Assembly (NCBI GenBank): GCA_022225965.2
Contig: JAKJXP020000188.1
Coordinates: forward strand, 1-38,804
DNA from: Diatrype stigma
Taxonomy: Eukaryota > Ascomycota > Sordariomycetes > Xylariales > Diatrypaceae
Reading direction: 5' to 3'
Length of the DNA stretch: 38,804 nucleotides
The notes under the pieces are model-generated. The model was not told the DNA's origin and ran no database searches. It saw only the letters and a program-made list of their open reading frames with translations. Made by a program: the position numbers and the translations under genes. This document shows, in pieces, positions 1 to 9,343 of this stretch (positions are counted from its first letter, which is position 1; each line of letters opens with the position of its first letter).

Positions 1-117
1 ACCTACAGCACCTACAGCACCTACAGCACCTACAGCACCTACAGCACCTACAGCACCTACAGCACCTACAGCACCTACAGCACCTACAGCACCTACAGCA
101 CCTATAGCACCTATAGC
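1..117. repeat. 9-bp tandem repeat (unit ACCTACAGC)
   Basis: Eleven exact copies of a 9-bp unit run from position 1 to 99. Two further copies (100-117) each carry one C-to-T change (ACCTATAGC). The array touches the window edge, so its full length is unknown. The changed copies lie at the border with AT-rich DNA, as expected if RIP or deamination spread into the array. The unit is a multiple of three and could in principle be the end of a coding repeat, but nothing supports a gene here. Confidence 0.95.
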
Positions 118-1100
118 GCTTATTACAATTATCGTTAATTGCTTATAATACTTTATTCAAGCTATACAGCAACTAGGTAATGCTTTGCATAAGTTACGCA
201 GTAATTAGGTAATAAAGAACAACCTTATGCATCGATGCGGGCAATTGCAATATATAATGCTACCTTTATTTTAAATGGGAACGTATATAAATTATAAGTA
301 CCAAACAATTTTACATTTAGCTTTTGCATTACATTTAGCTTGTTCCTAATTACATCCGCGAAGCGGGCAAAATGTGGGTCAGAAGGCGATTAGAGCCTTA
401 ACGAGTACCATGGCTGGCATTTACTGGTTAACTCTTAAAAGATCCGCACTTATATCCGCTTACCTATCCGGGCCCTGGGAACGGTATCGGATTTCTTCAG
501 TGAAGGGAGAAATCCTTCGTACCCCAGTTAGTAAATTGCCAGAACCCAGCAACCCCTAAAGAGGTATTTGGTCATTAACTGGACAACATTTAACGAAAGA
601 GGGTTTCCGAATTAAGAAGATGCCTATAAAAGTGGAAAGTATAAGGTGAAACATTTATCGACAACTGATTAAGACTTATTATTATCCTGACCACTTATTT
701 AAAACTCTAATTGTCGTTATAAATACGCTGATGTGACTTATAATGCTACGCGCCTGGCGCGTCGCGTTTTCCTTAACTGTTCCGTAAAATACCTGCATTT
801 AATACTTCTAAATTTCATTAAGCCATAGTCACCTTTCCCCAACCAATCACAGCCTAAAGAATTATCCTAAACTTTCGCATTTGCAACGTTACCGCATAAC
901 AACGATAAGGTCTTTTCGAACGCATTTAATTCCGAAAGTTCATGCCTTTTACATTCTAAGATTTAACCGAAATTATTAACGTTTTTACTTTGCAATCGTC
1001 GTGTATAATTGAATGCCGCGCGGTATCCTGATCCGTGCACCTAGCGTTGCGGCTAAATCCGTACGGGTAACGGGCCATTTCCTATCGATAAGCCAAAACA
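118..1100. other. AT-rich gene-poor flank
   Basis: The stretch is AT-rich with scattered stop codons in all frames and no recognisable protein. The longest open stretch (374-559, 61 codons) resembles nothing I know. Two small GC palindromes stand out: 356-366 (4-bp arms, GAA loop) and 749-761 (6-bp arms around a single T). Most likely this is decayed repetitive DNA, but no element family can be named. Confidence 0.6.
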
Positions 1101-1104
1101 GTAC

Positions 1105-1497
1105 TAGCTTTGCTGCAACGGGCCTGCTTAGGTGGAACGGGCCCGGCTGGAAAGAACAGGCTTTGCTAAAAGGGGCTTTGCTGCAACGGGCCTGCTTTGT
1201 TAAAACCGGCTTTGCTTTGCTAGAAGGGGCTTTGTTGGAAGGGGCTTTGCTGGAAGGGGCCCGGCTTAGGTGGAAGGGGCCCGGCTTAGGTGGAACGGGC
1301 TTTGCTGGAAGGGGCCCGGCTTAGGTGGAACGGGCTTTGCTGGAAGGGGCCCGGCTTAGGTAGAACGGGCTTTGCTGGAAGGGGCCCGGCTTAGGTAGAA
1401 CGGGCCCGGCTGGAAAGAACAGGCTTTGTTGGAAGGGGCTTTGCTGCAACGGGCCTGCTTTGCTAGAACCGGCTTTGCTTTGTTGGAAGGGGCCTAG
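1105..1497. repeat. GC-rich minisatellite
   Basis: This block is built from variants of short modules such as GCTTTGCTGGAAGGGG and CGGCTTAGGTGGAA. Between about 1281 and 1390 they form three near-perfect tandem copies of a 35-bp unit; elsewhere they are shuffled and diverged. Its high GC content contrasts sharply with the AT-rich DNA on both sides. An open frame runs through part of it (to 1324), but only because the repeat lacks stops in that frame; it has no protein-like character. Confidence 0.85.
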
Positions 1498-1498
1498 C

Positions 1499-1541
1499 CT
1501 GGCAGGAAAGGGGCTGGCTTTGCCAGCCCCTTTCCTGCCAG
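1499..1541. repeat. Perfect 20-bp inverted repeat with TTT loop
   Basis: Arms 1499-1518 and 1522-1541 are exact reverse complements separated by three T residues (1519-1521). The structure ends the minisatellite, and AT-rich DNA begins immediately after. Transcribed from either strand it would form a very stable GC-rich hairpin. Confidence 0.95.
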
Positions 1542-2295
1542 TATTATTCCGGTCCTTATTAATAAAAGGTTTAAGTTAAAGCTGATTATGTAATATATTA
1601 CTTTTCGGGCAAAGATACGATTCCTGGGCATATTACGTAATACAATATTTACCTAGCCCAATTCAAATAAGCAGCAAAAAGCAATTCCCTTAAAGGTCTC
1701 CGCGCGAAGCGCGGAGCCGGCGTCAGCTGGTAACCCCATATACCATGTTTTATAAGCTCATTTATCGCTTAATTATACCCTCATGACAATATAAATCGAA
1801 CCCTCGCCAGCAAGATCGTCAGGGTCCCGGGGTCCTCTTCACCTTAGGCCCCATTTTCCAACACGGGGTTATATAAGCTCAATGTCCCTTTCATTCATCT
1901 TTTAAGATATAGATACGAAAGCCCTAACGGCCTGACGATAGCCTCGTGGCTGCACGTTATCATATCCATCGTCCACATTACCTGGCTTATCCCACGTGAG
2001 TAATACACATGCCACACCGAACAAACTACTATAATACGCTCATTGCTCCGCACTATTGAGGTATTGTATCACAGGAAACTCGCTTCTTGGTTTGGTGTAG
2101 TGGTTTCGTTTTGCTAAGTTCCGCTGCATCGCATCGACATATGCGTGCGCCTTCTCAGTATTCGGCCTTTGCAACCGAAAGACCGGAGAACACCGTCTGC
2201 TCCTTGGTTTGGCACATTGGCGCTAGCAGATCACCGCCGAATGTTGAAATATGAATCGCACAACCCGCCGGACGCCTATCCACTAGACAGCTAGA
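1542..2295. other. AT-rich to mixed intergenic stretch
   Basis: No coding region was found. A GC palindrome lies at 1698-1716 (8-bp arms, GAA loop) and shares the core CGCGAAGCG with the one at 356-366. Composition rises towards normal after about 1800, so the edge of the AT-rich block lies near there. The last few hundred bases should hold the 3' UTR of the minus-strand gene ending at 2296. Confidence 0.5.
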
Positions 2296-2661
2296 CTATA
2301 AGAAAAGCCGCCAGATTCCCAGCCATGCCAGCCCGAGCGACGTAGCCGTAATGCCGACCTTTCGGCCTCTCATTCCAAGAATCGATTTGCTTGCAAGTAT
2401 CTTCGCGCGCTGCTGTTCCAGTTGCGTGGTGCCGGACCAGTAGCTATAAGCCGCGAGACCGATGAATGCGCCGCCTCCTGTCGGGTTCGTAGACTCTATC
2501 AGCTCGATACGCCCCCCGGGTTCTATCTATAGCTTCGGTTTCTTTAACTTACCTACGACTCTACACGGCAGGCAGTCTTCACCTCGATCTTGTTTGAGCA
2601 GATCATCTAGCTTTTCGGGCTTGTCGAGCGTGCCGACCGTTGGTACTTTATCTTTTGCCAT
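2296..2661 (-). CDS. DUF4536 / DMAC1-like small mitochondrial membrane protein
   Basis: Two exons, 2661-2553 and 2477-2296, are joined across a 75-bp intron (2552-2478; donor GTAAGT, acceptor GACAG). They give a 96-residue protein. Residues 1-27 are charged and start MAKDKVPTVG. A DCLPC motif (CxxC) follows at about 28-32, then a small-residue membrane segment (about 35-50), a basic linker containing SKSILGMRGRK, and a second membrane segment ending IWRLFL. This order (Cys pair, short TM, basic loop, TM) is that of the DUF4536 family, which includes the complex I assembly factor DMAC1. Family knowledge suggests the mitochondrial inner membrane; a role in complex I is inference. The start sits in a good context (AAAAATGGC). 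Splicing restores the family sequence exactly across the junction, which supports the model strongly. The ATG to 2553 alone would be a truncated 40-odd residue ORF. Confidence 0.85.
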
Positions 2662-3676
2662 TTTTCGCTGCGGAGTTGCATGGCCAACTTGACGGGACAG
2701 CCTGCATGAAGAAACTTTTGATGCGACTTTTGATGCCTGGAGCTCGCGAAGCCTCGATTTGGATCCACTGTGGACAAGTACTTGGCCTGTGCGCCAGCTG
2801 GGGGAGCGGCGTCTCCGGCATTGCGGCAACCCTCGGGGCTAGCTGCATCGATGTCTACCGAGATTCGAACATAACACCGATACGGAACCTCCCTGTTACC
2901 TACCTAGCGTACCTATCTAGGTACTAACTACCTAATATATTCAGAGCAAAGCCGATATAGTAAAGAAAGGTTATGATATACTATGTATGTAAGATTGCAG
3001 TTGTTACATAATCAATCTCGAAGAGTTGCTGAGTTAAATATCGAAATGGTAGCGCAAAGACGTGCCTTGTGTAACCCCGTTACTCGCACAATACGTCATC
3101 ATGAGTATTGTGCTTTTCAGCTCCATGTTCCTATTTAGTTAATCTACCTTAAGATGGCCTCCAATGTCTCAGGTCTTTCCAACGTTCATCCAATATGCGT
3201 GTCACCGCCCTGCTGGCTACTCAATACGGGGATGCTAGGATATGCCTGCACAACGCATGCGACAGCTCCTGTACCTATGGCACGCATGGTTTGGCCTATG
3301 AATTAAGACACCGAACGGTCGGACAGTAAGAGATTACTACTAATAAGTTATATCAGGCGATCGCTCGCAATGGAGGCCAAACGGCTTATCTAGACTAACT
3401 TGCGTACATATTTGACCAGGTATTATACAAGACAATATTCGGCTTCTGTTTGTGTAACAGAAGACAGGGCCGTAGCATGCATGAATGCTACGCAAGAACC
3501 GCCCCGGGAACAAAAACAGGCCAAGACACCAGGGCACCGTAAGACCGGCCATGAGGCCATAGGTACGGACACACGCCATGTGCCTCCTTTTCCTCCACCT
3601 CTAGACTAGCAAAGAAAGAAGAAAGTAAAGGGCCGAGGGAAGAACACACGACCCTCCCGCACCCTCTCTCCCTCAC
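2662..3676. other. Intergenic region between two minus-strand genes
   Basis: No gene is supported. The region should contain the promoter of the DUF4536 gene and the 3' UTR of the SAP-like gene. At 2880-2935 there is a cluster of TACCTA/CTAGGTA-type repeats. Two perfect 8-bp-arm hairpins lie close together at 3443-3463 and 3471-3492, roughly 185-235 bp past the stop codon of the SAP-like gene. Confidence 0.5.
3443..3492. repeat. Two adjacent perfect inverted repeats
   Basis: The first hairpin has arms 3443-3450 and 3456-3463 (8 bp, 5-nt loop). The second has arms 3471-3478 and 3485-3492 (8 bp, 6-nt loop). Both are exact. They lie in the probable 3' region of the minus-strand gene at 3677-5248, so they could be RNA structures near its 3' end or protein-binding palindromes. 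No function can be assigned. Confidence 0.8.
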
Positions 3677-5248
3677 CTAGCCCCAACGAGCGCGGCTCTC
3701 CTCCTCGTACTCCCGCTCATTATAGCCATTCCACTCGTATCGCAGATCACCGATAGCCACCTCCTTGGTGGTGGAGCTCGGCAGACGCTCGGCGCGGAAG
3801 GCGAGGTTCAGGAAGTCGACGGAGCCCTCGATGCGGCCGCCGCCGAGGAAGCGGAACCAGCCCTCGTGGCCGTCGCCGTAGAGCATGGGCCCCTCGTGCT
3901 CGCGCCCGCGCCACGAGAAGTACAGGCGGTCGCGCGACTCGAACAGCGGCCGCTGCGCCAGTCGCACCACCCCGCTCACCACCCCGAGGTCGAACCGCCC
4001 CCACAGCTCCTGCCCCGCCAGCGTCAGCACCAGCTCGAAGTCCTCGTCCTCCCACTCGCCCCACTGCGACGTCACGTCCGAGCTGTAGACCGCGTAGCGC
4101 CCGTTCAGTAAGCCTAGTTTCTGGAGCTCATCGTCGTCGTCGTCGTCGTCATGCACGTCGCCGCCGCCTCCGAAGACCCCATCGTTGTAGAAGCCGCCCT
4201 CGTCGTCATCGCTGCTGATGTGCGTGAACCCACCTCCACCACCACCACTGCCGCCGTTGTAAAAGGGCTCGGGGAACTCGGAGTACGGGGGCGGAGGGGC
4301 GTCGTCTTTAGGGCTACTCATCCAGTCCCCTACGAGCTCTTTGAGTATTGAACTTCCTCCGCGTCTTGCCGCCATCGGGTTGCCGCCGCCCCGGCGGGCC
4401 GTCTGCTTGGTACGAGGTGGGCCGCCGGTAATACTACTGCTACCACCAGCGCTAGATGACGCTGTGCTGCCCCGGCCCGGCCCCTGTGAAAGGCCTCCGC
4501 GCCGGGCTGTCTGTTTCTTGGCGGTGGCGGCGGGTTTGGCAGGGGTGGAAGCCGATGACGACGGGGCGCGGGGCGTGGCAGCTTTGGCTTTGGACTTGGA
4601 TGCCGCCGTCGATGCCGGTGTCTTCGATTTGGCAGCAGGTGTAGTAGTAGACTTAGAAGCTGGCTTGGCCTTCGGAGTCGTAGCTTTGGCCGCTGCAGCA
4701 GCAGTAGTGGTAGTAGATTTCGTGGTCTTCGCCTTTTTGGCAGCAGACGCCGCTGCGGAGCTCTCGGCCGCCGACGACTTCGTAGACTTGGACACCTTGA
4801 TGTCGACGCCGCCAACGCTGACAGTGAGGTCGATCACCTCCGACTCCGCCTTGCGCTTCGTGCCGCCCTTCTTAGCCGTAGTGGTACTACCACCACCGCC
4901 ACCACCACCCAGAGCTTTTTTCGCTTCGCGCTCGTTCTTGGTCCACTGCTTCTTCAGATCGGCCTCGAGGGCTCGGATGCGGGGCGGCACGGCGACGGCC
5001 CCCGCCCGCACGGCGTCGTACAGGCGCATGCGCGCGACGGCCTTCGTCTTGGACGGCGGCAGGCCGTAGTGCAGCAGCTGGGCCTCGAACCAGTGCGCCG
5101 GGTGGTCCCGGTCGGACCCGGTCCCGAAGTGCGCTTCGAGCTCCGCGGGCGTCGCGCGCCGGTGCCGGTTGTGCCCGCTCGCTTCGGCGTAGAGGTCGCC
5201 CCCTGCGAAGGAGAAGCCGTCCCGCTCTACTGGGGGTACTAGCGCCAT
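3677..5248 (-). CDS. SAP-like nuclear candidate with histone H3 tail-like motif
   Basis: This is a single exon of 523 residues. Residues about 50-82 resemble a SAP motif (short helix, YGLPPSKTKA turn, second helix MRLYDAV), suggesting DNA or chromatin binding. Residues about 115-270 are a disordered Lys/Ala/Ser/Thr region with basic clusters (KKGGTKRK, AAKKAKTTK). The sequence RTKQTAR at 279-285 (bases 4394-4414) equals residues 2-8 of mature histone H3 and is followed by RGG. A partial copy, KKQTARRGG, lies at 244-252, and a degenerate AARRGG at 293-298. An Asp run lies at about 366-373. Residues about 380-523 form a folded-looking domain rich in Trp, Gly and beta-strand patterns (GRYAVYSS, LWGRFDLG, WRGRE, YGDGHEGW, EWNGYNEREYE), which I take to be a conserved fungal domain of unknown function. 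A nuclear, chromatin-related role is inference. The reading frame has clear coding bias throughout. Confidence 0.85.
   Translation of the reverse strand: MALVPPVERDGFSFAGGDLYAEASGHNRHRRATPAELEAHFGTGSDRDHPAHWFEAQLLHYGLPPSKTKAVARMRLYDAVRAGAVAVPPRIRALEADLKKQWTKNEREAKKALGGGGGGGSTTTAKKGGTKRKAESEVIDLTVSVGGVDIKVSKSTKSSAAESSAAASAAKKAKTTKSTTTTAAAAAKATTPKAKPASKSTTTPAAKSKTPASTAASKSKAKAATPRAPSSSASTPAKPAATAKKQTARRGGLSQGPGRGSTASSSAGGSSSITGGPPRTKQTARRGGGNPMAARRGGSSILKELVGDWMSSPKDDAPPPPYSEFPEPFYNGGSGGGGGGFTHISSDDDEGGFYNDGVFGGGGDVHDDDDDDDELQKLGLLNGRYAVYSSDVTSQWGEWEDEDFELVLTLAGQELWGRFDLGVVSGVVRLAQRPLFESRDRLYFSWRGREHEGPMLYGDGHEGWFRFLGGGRIEGSVDFLNLAFRAERLPSSTTKEVAIGDLRYEWNGYNEREYEEESRARWG
4394..4519 (-). other. 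Histone H3 tail-like motif pair within the SAP-like protein
   Basis: In the minus-strand frame, 4414-4394 encodes RTKQTAR and 4519-4499 encodes KKQTARR. Mature histone H3 begins ARTKQTARKS. The full copy matches H3 residues 2-8 exactly, including the H3K4-equivalent lysine (residue 281 here), but has Arg where H3 has Lys9. Both copies are followed by a GG-rich stretch and sit in disordered sequence, so they would be accessible to enzymes or reader domains. Confidence 0.9.
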
Positions 5249-8200
5249 AGCTGCAGGTGGCGATGATGATCGATAGGATGCGATGCGAATGCCGAATGGT
5301 GTGCTTGCGCCTCTAGTTGCTCAACTGATACTGATGGACGTTCCCGCCGAGATGACGGTTGCTGCGTCGGTGTATGTATGTAGGCAGGGGGAATGAAGTC
5401 GTTGCCGAGATGAGGTGCGTTAGATTGGCAGGTTGGAGTCGTTCGTCCTTCCAACGCACTCGTGGGAGGTGGGGAAGGTTGTTTAGGTTTGATTACGGTA
5501 TCCCCGCCAACGCATGAGCCGCTTGGAAGGCTTAGATAAGTAGGTAGCTTTATGTCGGCCCAAGCTCCTCCTATAAGATTAGGAGCTTCGGAAACTTTAA
5601 TTGATATGCAGAGGCAGAGGCAGAGGCTCAAGACTATTATGTAGCGCAGGGACTGGATTGCGACGTTGCGCATCAACGAATGTGCCTCTACTATGTACTT
5701 CACTTCTTCATTACCGGCTACTACTACATAAGTGTATAGTCTTCACAGGGCCCGGTCCCTCCATTCTGTCGACACGGAAAACAACGAAGACCTCGAAGTC
5801 ACCATCCCCTTCTATGCTAGCTAGTTACAAGCGACCGTCCGAGCTGATGTCCCGGTGACTTTTGTATCCCTTCCATTCGCAATACCTTTGTCCTATTTGT
5901 CAGAGTCGGGTTGAACGCAATGTTCGTGGCGGTGGTATACGTGCCGAGACTGACCAGCTCGAGTTCGACCTACTTGCCGATTATGTAATAGGTACCTAGG
6001 TAACAAGGTAGACCAATGCTACGTAATTATAAGCTTCTTTAAGTGCGATCTAAAACCAGCACCTTTACCATCTTGTGGTTTGAATCAATTGGGTAGGTAC
6101 TGTAACGACTCAAGGAGTGCCATGAATGCCTAATACCGAGCCAGCTAGGAATCCCTCTGCAGCTGCCCTCTGGTCGCAGCGTCCTGTATCTATAAAAGTC
6201 ACGATTTTGTATGAAACTTCATGGGCAGCAAATTGTATATTATGCATTGGGGAGCGTTGTCCCCCATTTCCCCTGACTACGGAAAGCTTTAAGAATAAAT
6301 ACTTGACCCCACATCTCTATAAGGAAGTGGTGCAACGCATATAACATAATCCATCTCCAACACCCTATTGAAATGGTGCTAGTACTCGTACCATCACCTG
6401 CAAAGAGTAAACCAAATACTGCTCCAAGCTGTTCATAGCATTCTTCGTTTCATTGTATAGTGGCTCCCTTCACCAGCCAATGAATACCCATGTTATCATT
6501 GAGTGGTATAACGGGCTGTTTTGCAGATATTTAGTTGTTTATTTAGACATCCTCCCCCCCTTTTTTACCACTTCTTTTGATCATTTATTGCTTTCTGTCT
6601 TCCACGATCTCATAGCACAATTACTCCTTAACGTCCCTTACTATCTCGCTGATGCACCAGATAGTACGTGATCTGCTTACGTCCGTAATCAGGTAGGATC
6701 TACGTACCGCCGCTGCTAGGCAACTACTTACTGACCTAAAGTTCAAGTTGAACTTAGCAAGGTGCGGAAGTTTTACGGGATAGGTCACCAACTCATGGAC
6801 GACTTCTTGCTGTGGTCATCCTTCTCCCTTTGCTGAGGAGGTTTGTCATCCAGCCGACAGGAAACCCCCTGACACCAATAGTGAGACTGCTGCTTAAGGA
6901 GAGCGAGGCGACTGCATAGAGAACAGGGGATGCAGAAAATTGTGCAAGTCCGCAGACAAACCACACCGACCTTTTACGAGTAGAGCTTCTTACGTCTTGT
7001 TAGTCTATAAATCATGTCCCGTTTAGCGTAGAATTCACTTCACCGTCGAGGAAGAGAGAAGGGTATCGGGCCTTGAAGGGTGCCTCGTTGGCTCTGAGTA
7101 GCCTGGGGTGGACTTTGCTGAAAGTAAAGGCCATGGTAAGAGATGAGAGCACGTCATGATGTCTGTATAGAATCAAGCTCCTGACATGGTTGGGAGAGGC
7201 GACACCCTTTTAATGAAAACTACAGTTTGTAGAGATAGATGCTGGTTTCATGCCTAAAGAGGCACTACGATCTCGCTGCCATGGGATAATATAGTAGGAG
7301 CTGCTATATAGGACCACTTGGATCATATTACCCATTAGTGGGAGGTCCTAGGTTATATAGAGAGCCTCCCCCCGCCCCCTATCTAGGAACTGTTTTATAG
7401 TTACGAGCACCACAGCATATGACATCGTCAATGACGCCCATGAGTGACCAAGCAATTGGTTGCTCCCCATGACTAGGTTCAGGTAGCCACCATATATGTC
7501 ATTGCAATACATGCGGCCCTTGACAATCACTTGAGAGCGTCGAATCTTAGAAGCGTCGTCCCATACTGTGAAATTAAACCCGTGATCCTCATAGAAGCTA
7601 GCACACCGAACACAACACAGCATCATATTACTGCCACTGTAGAACCCCCTCCCCCCATCTCTTCTGAAAGAATGTTATTACCTAACGTCATTCAATGCAT
7701 GTTTATTCCGTTTCCCAACGCCATGATAAAATATTCGGTGCAGCTTCAACCGAACTCTGAGCATCGAAGCACGTTCCGATCTTGAAAGGCTTCACGCTTG
7801 GGCCCGCCGCCCGCACTGACCTACATCGTTCTGATCGTATATGCCTGCTCTTATTGTACCAGGTTCTAATAACTTATGGGTGCGTTGCGTGTACGGCATT
7901 TGCTACTCAGGCGTTCCTTATATTGCCCCGCAGCCAGAAATTCTCCGGCGCTATTGGGGTAAGTCCCGATTCGCTCTCGTGAAGCGCAGCATATCCCCTT
8001 TTTGGTGTTCTAGCTTTCTGCTAGCAAGGATGCGGTTGTCACAACGATCGTTTCAGGTTTGGCCACTTTCCACATCCAGTCCCAATATTTCCGTAAAACA
8101 TCGTATTCATACGAACGCAAGTACGTACGATCTTGTTGAAGACCCGCATGTAAGGCTACCTGAGCTTGGGCAAGGGGTCGATTGTAGGCTTATTTTCCGA

Positions 8201-8289
8201 TTGGAGCGCATGTGTTTCTTGAGTTATCCTAGTGGAATGGTAACCCCGTACGAATATCCTTGACAAAAAGTCACGAGACAGGCATGCAG
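5249..8289. other. Long intergenic stretch without a supported gene
   Basis: About 3 kb were read on both strands. Several short open frames exist, for example minus 7348-7626 (92 codons) and plus 7841-8263 (140 codons). None has a recognisable domain, a convincing start or flanking splice signals that extend it. A minus-strand frame at 5239-5703 begins on GTG and overlaps the start of the SAP-like gene; it is probably 5' leader sequence. A TACCTAGGTA palindrome lies near 5993. A rapidly evolving or decayed gene cannot be excluded around 7350-7630. Confidence 0.5.
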
Positions 8290-8296
8290 TATAAAG
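8290..8296 (+). promoter_or_regulatory. TATA box of the secreted-protein gene
   Basis: TATAAAG lies about 130 bp before the chosen ATG at 8425. A pyrimidine-containing leader follows (about 8330-8400), which is common at fungal transcription starts. Confidence 0.5.
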
Positions 8297-8424
8297 TTAC
8301 CAAAGGACCTACAGCTAAACTCCCAGCTTCTTGACTGATTCGCTAGATCAAGCACTCGTTCTTTTCTTGATCACGATAGCTTCTGTCACTCACTACCTAT
8401 TCATTGATAACACTCGCTTCCATT

Positions 8425-9343
8425 ATGCATCTCAAACAAGTCAACGAAGCCTTTGCTGCTAGCCTCATGATGATGGGGCTTGTAACCTCCAGCTGGGCAA
8501 GCCCTACCCTCGAAAGTCCGCTTCGAAAGAGAGACACGACATTCACCCGTCGTGACGAGAGCGGCGTGGCGGATACCGCCGGCCAGTGGACTGCATGGAA
8601 GCCGGGTTACCTAAGTCAGTAGAAGTCCCCTCCCATGACGAATCCATGTTCTATGGGGGCCATGCTAACAGAATCTACTCAGCCGGGACATATCTACTTT
8701 TCCATAACTCTGATTACGTAACACTTGAAGGGACAGGATATGTCCAAGTTCGTTGGGAAGTTGAATATTGGAAGTATGAGACATCCCATGCTGTCCTTAT
8801 ATCTTGAACAGCACAAGACTAACCTGTTCTACAGGCGTGCTGGCGAAACCGGCGACCTTCTCATCGACCCCTCAGGAACGTTTCAGTTGGTTGCAGGCGG
8901 GAGTGGATTTCAATTCGGTGACAGCCCAGCGCCATTTTGCAATGACCCATCTGGAACGTGCCTCAACGCCACCGGGGGAAATGACTACGGCTACACTTGG
9001 TTCAGTAACGGAGCCAACCATTGGCACAACGAGTACTACTGGCTCGATGGGCAAGTCACGCTTCAGACGCAGGAGGGTGCAGGACTGTACAATGTTGCTG
9101 TTAATGTCACAAGTAAGCAACTCTTTCCATGTACTCTTCTCCCCATATGATTGGAAAGTTTCCGGGATTCGTGCATGTTGCCAAAAGCTTCTAGTTGTGA
9201 TGACAACGCTAACGGACGCATCCTCACTGATCTTCAAAGCCTACGACGCCATTCTTAGCGAAATCAACACGGCCTACGCCAGTCCGTTGCACATAGGCAC
9301 TTCGTTCGATCCGGAAGCGGGTAGCTGCCCTTGCGTAGAATAA
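8425..9343 (+). CDS. Small secreted protein, candidate effector (four exons)
   Basis: The model has exons 8425-8614, 8683-8773, 8835-9112 and 9240-9343, giving 220 residues. Introns are 68, 61 and 127 bp. Introns 1 to 3 have branch-like GCTAACA, ACTAACC and GCTAACG before acceptors TCAG, ACAG and AAAG; donors are GTCAGT, GTATGA and GTAAGC. The N-terminus is a signal peptide (Lys, hydrophobic stretch through LMMMGLV, cleavage after about SSWA). Possible Kex2 sites follow: RKR at about 34-36 and RR at about 41-42. The mature part is rich in Tyr, Trp, Gly and Asn. It has four Cys (two mid-protein, two in the final CPC) and potential N-glycosylation sites NAT and NVT. I recognise no family. Such proteins in fungi are often host- or environment-facing, which is inference here. 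Weak points are the GTCAGT donor and the AAG acceptor. All three joins keep one frame and remove the stops. Confidence 0.65.

Noticed and set aside
1..117. Telomeric repeat at the window start
   Set aside because: The unit is 9 bp (ACCTACAGC), not the TTAGGG or CCCTAA repeat of filamentous fungi.
1013..1324. 103-codon frame through the minisatellite
   Set aside because: It is open only because the repeat unit lacks stops in that frame; the product is a repetitive string.
2085..2165. tRNA-like box A sequence (TGGTGTAGTGGTT)
   Set aside because: No box B (GGTTCGA-type) follows at the right distance and no acceptor stem pairs, so a tRNA gene is not supported.
2840..2900. Box B-like GTTCGAATC on the minus strand
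   Set aside because: The T-stem does not pair and no A box lies upstream on that strand.
5239..5703. 154-codon minus-strand frame with a hydrophobic start resembling a signal peptide
   Set aside because: It begins on GTG, overlaps the start of the SAP-like gene and has no family resemblance; it is more likely leader sequence.
7348..7626. 92-codon minus-strand frame with somewhat protein-like composition
   Set aside because: No domain, no extending splice sites and no clear promoter were found; too weak to annotate as a gene.
7841..8263. 140-codon plus-strand frame before the secreted-protein gene
   Set aside because: Composition looks random, there is no recognisable motif, and no intron joins it to the following exons.
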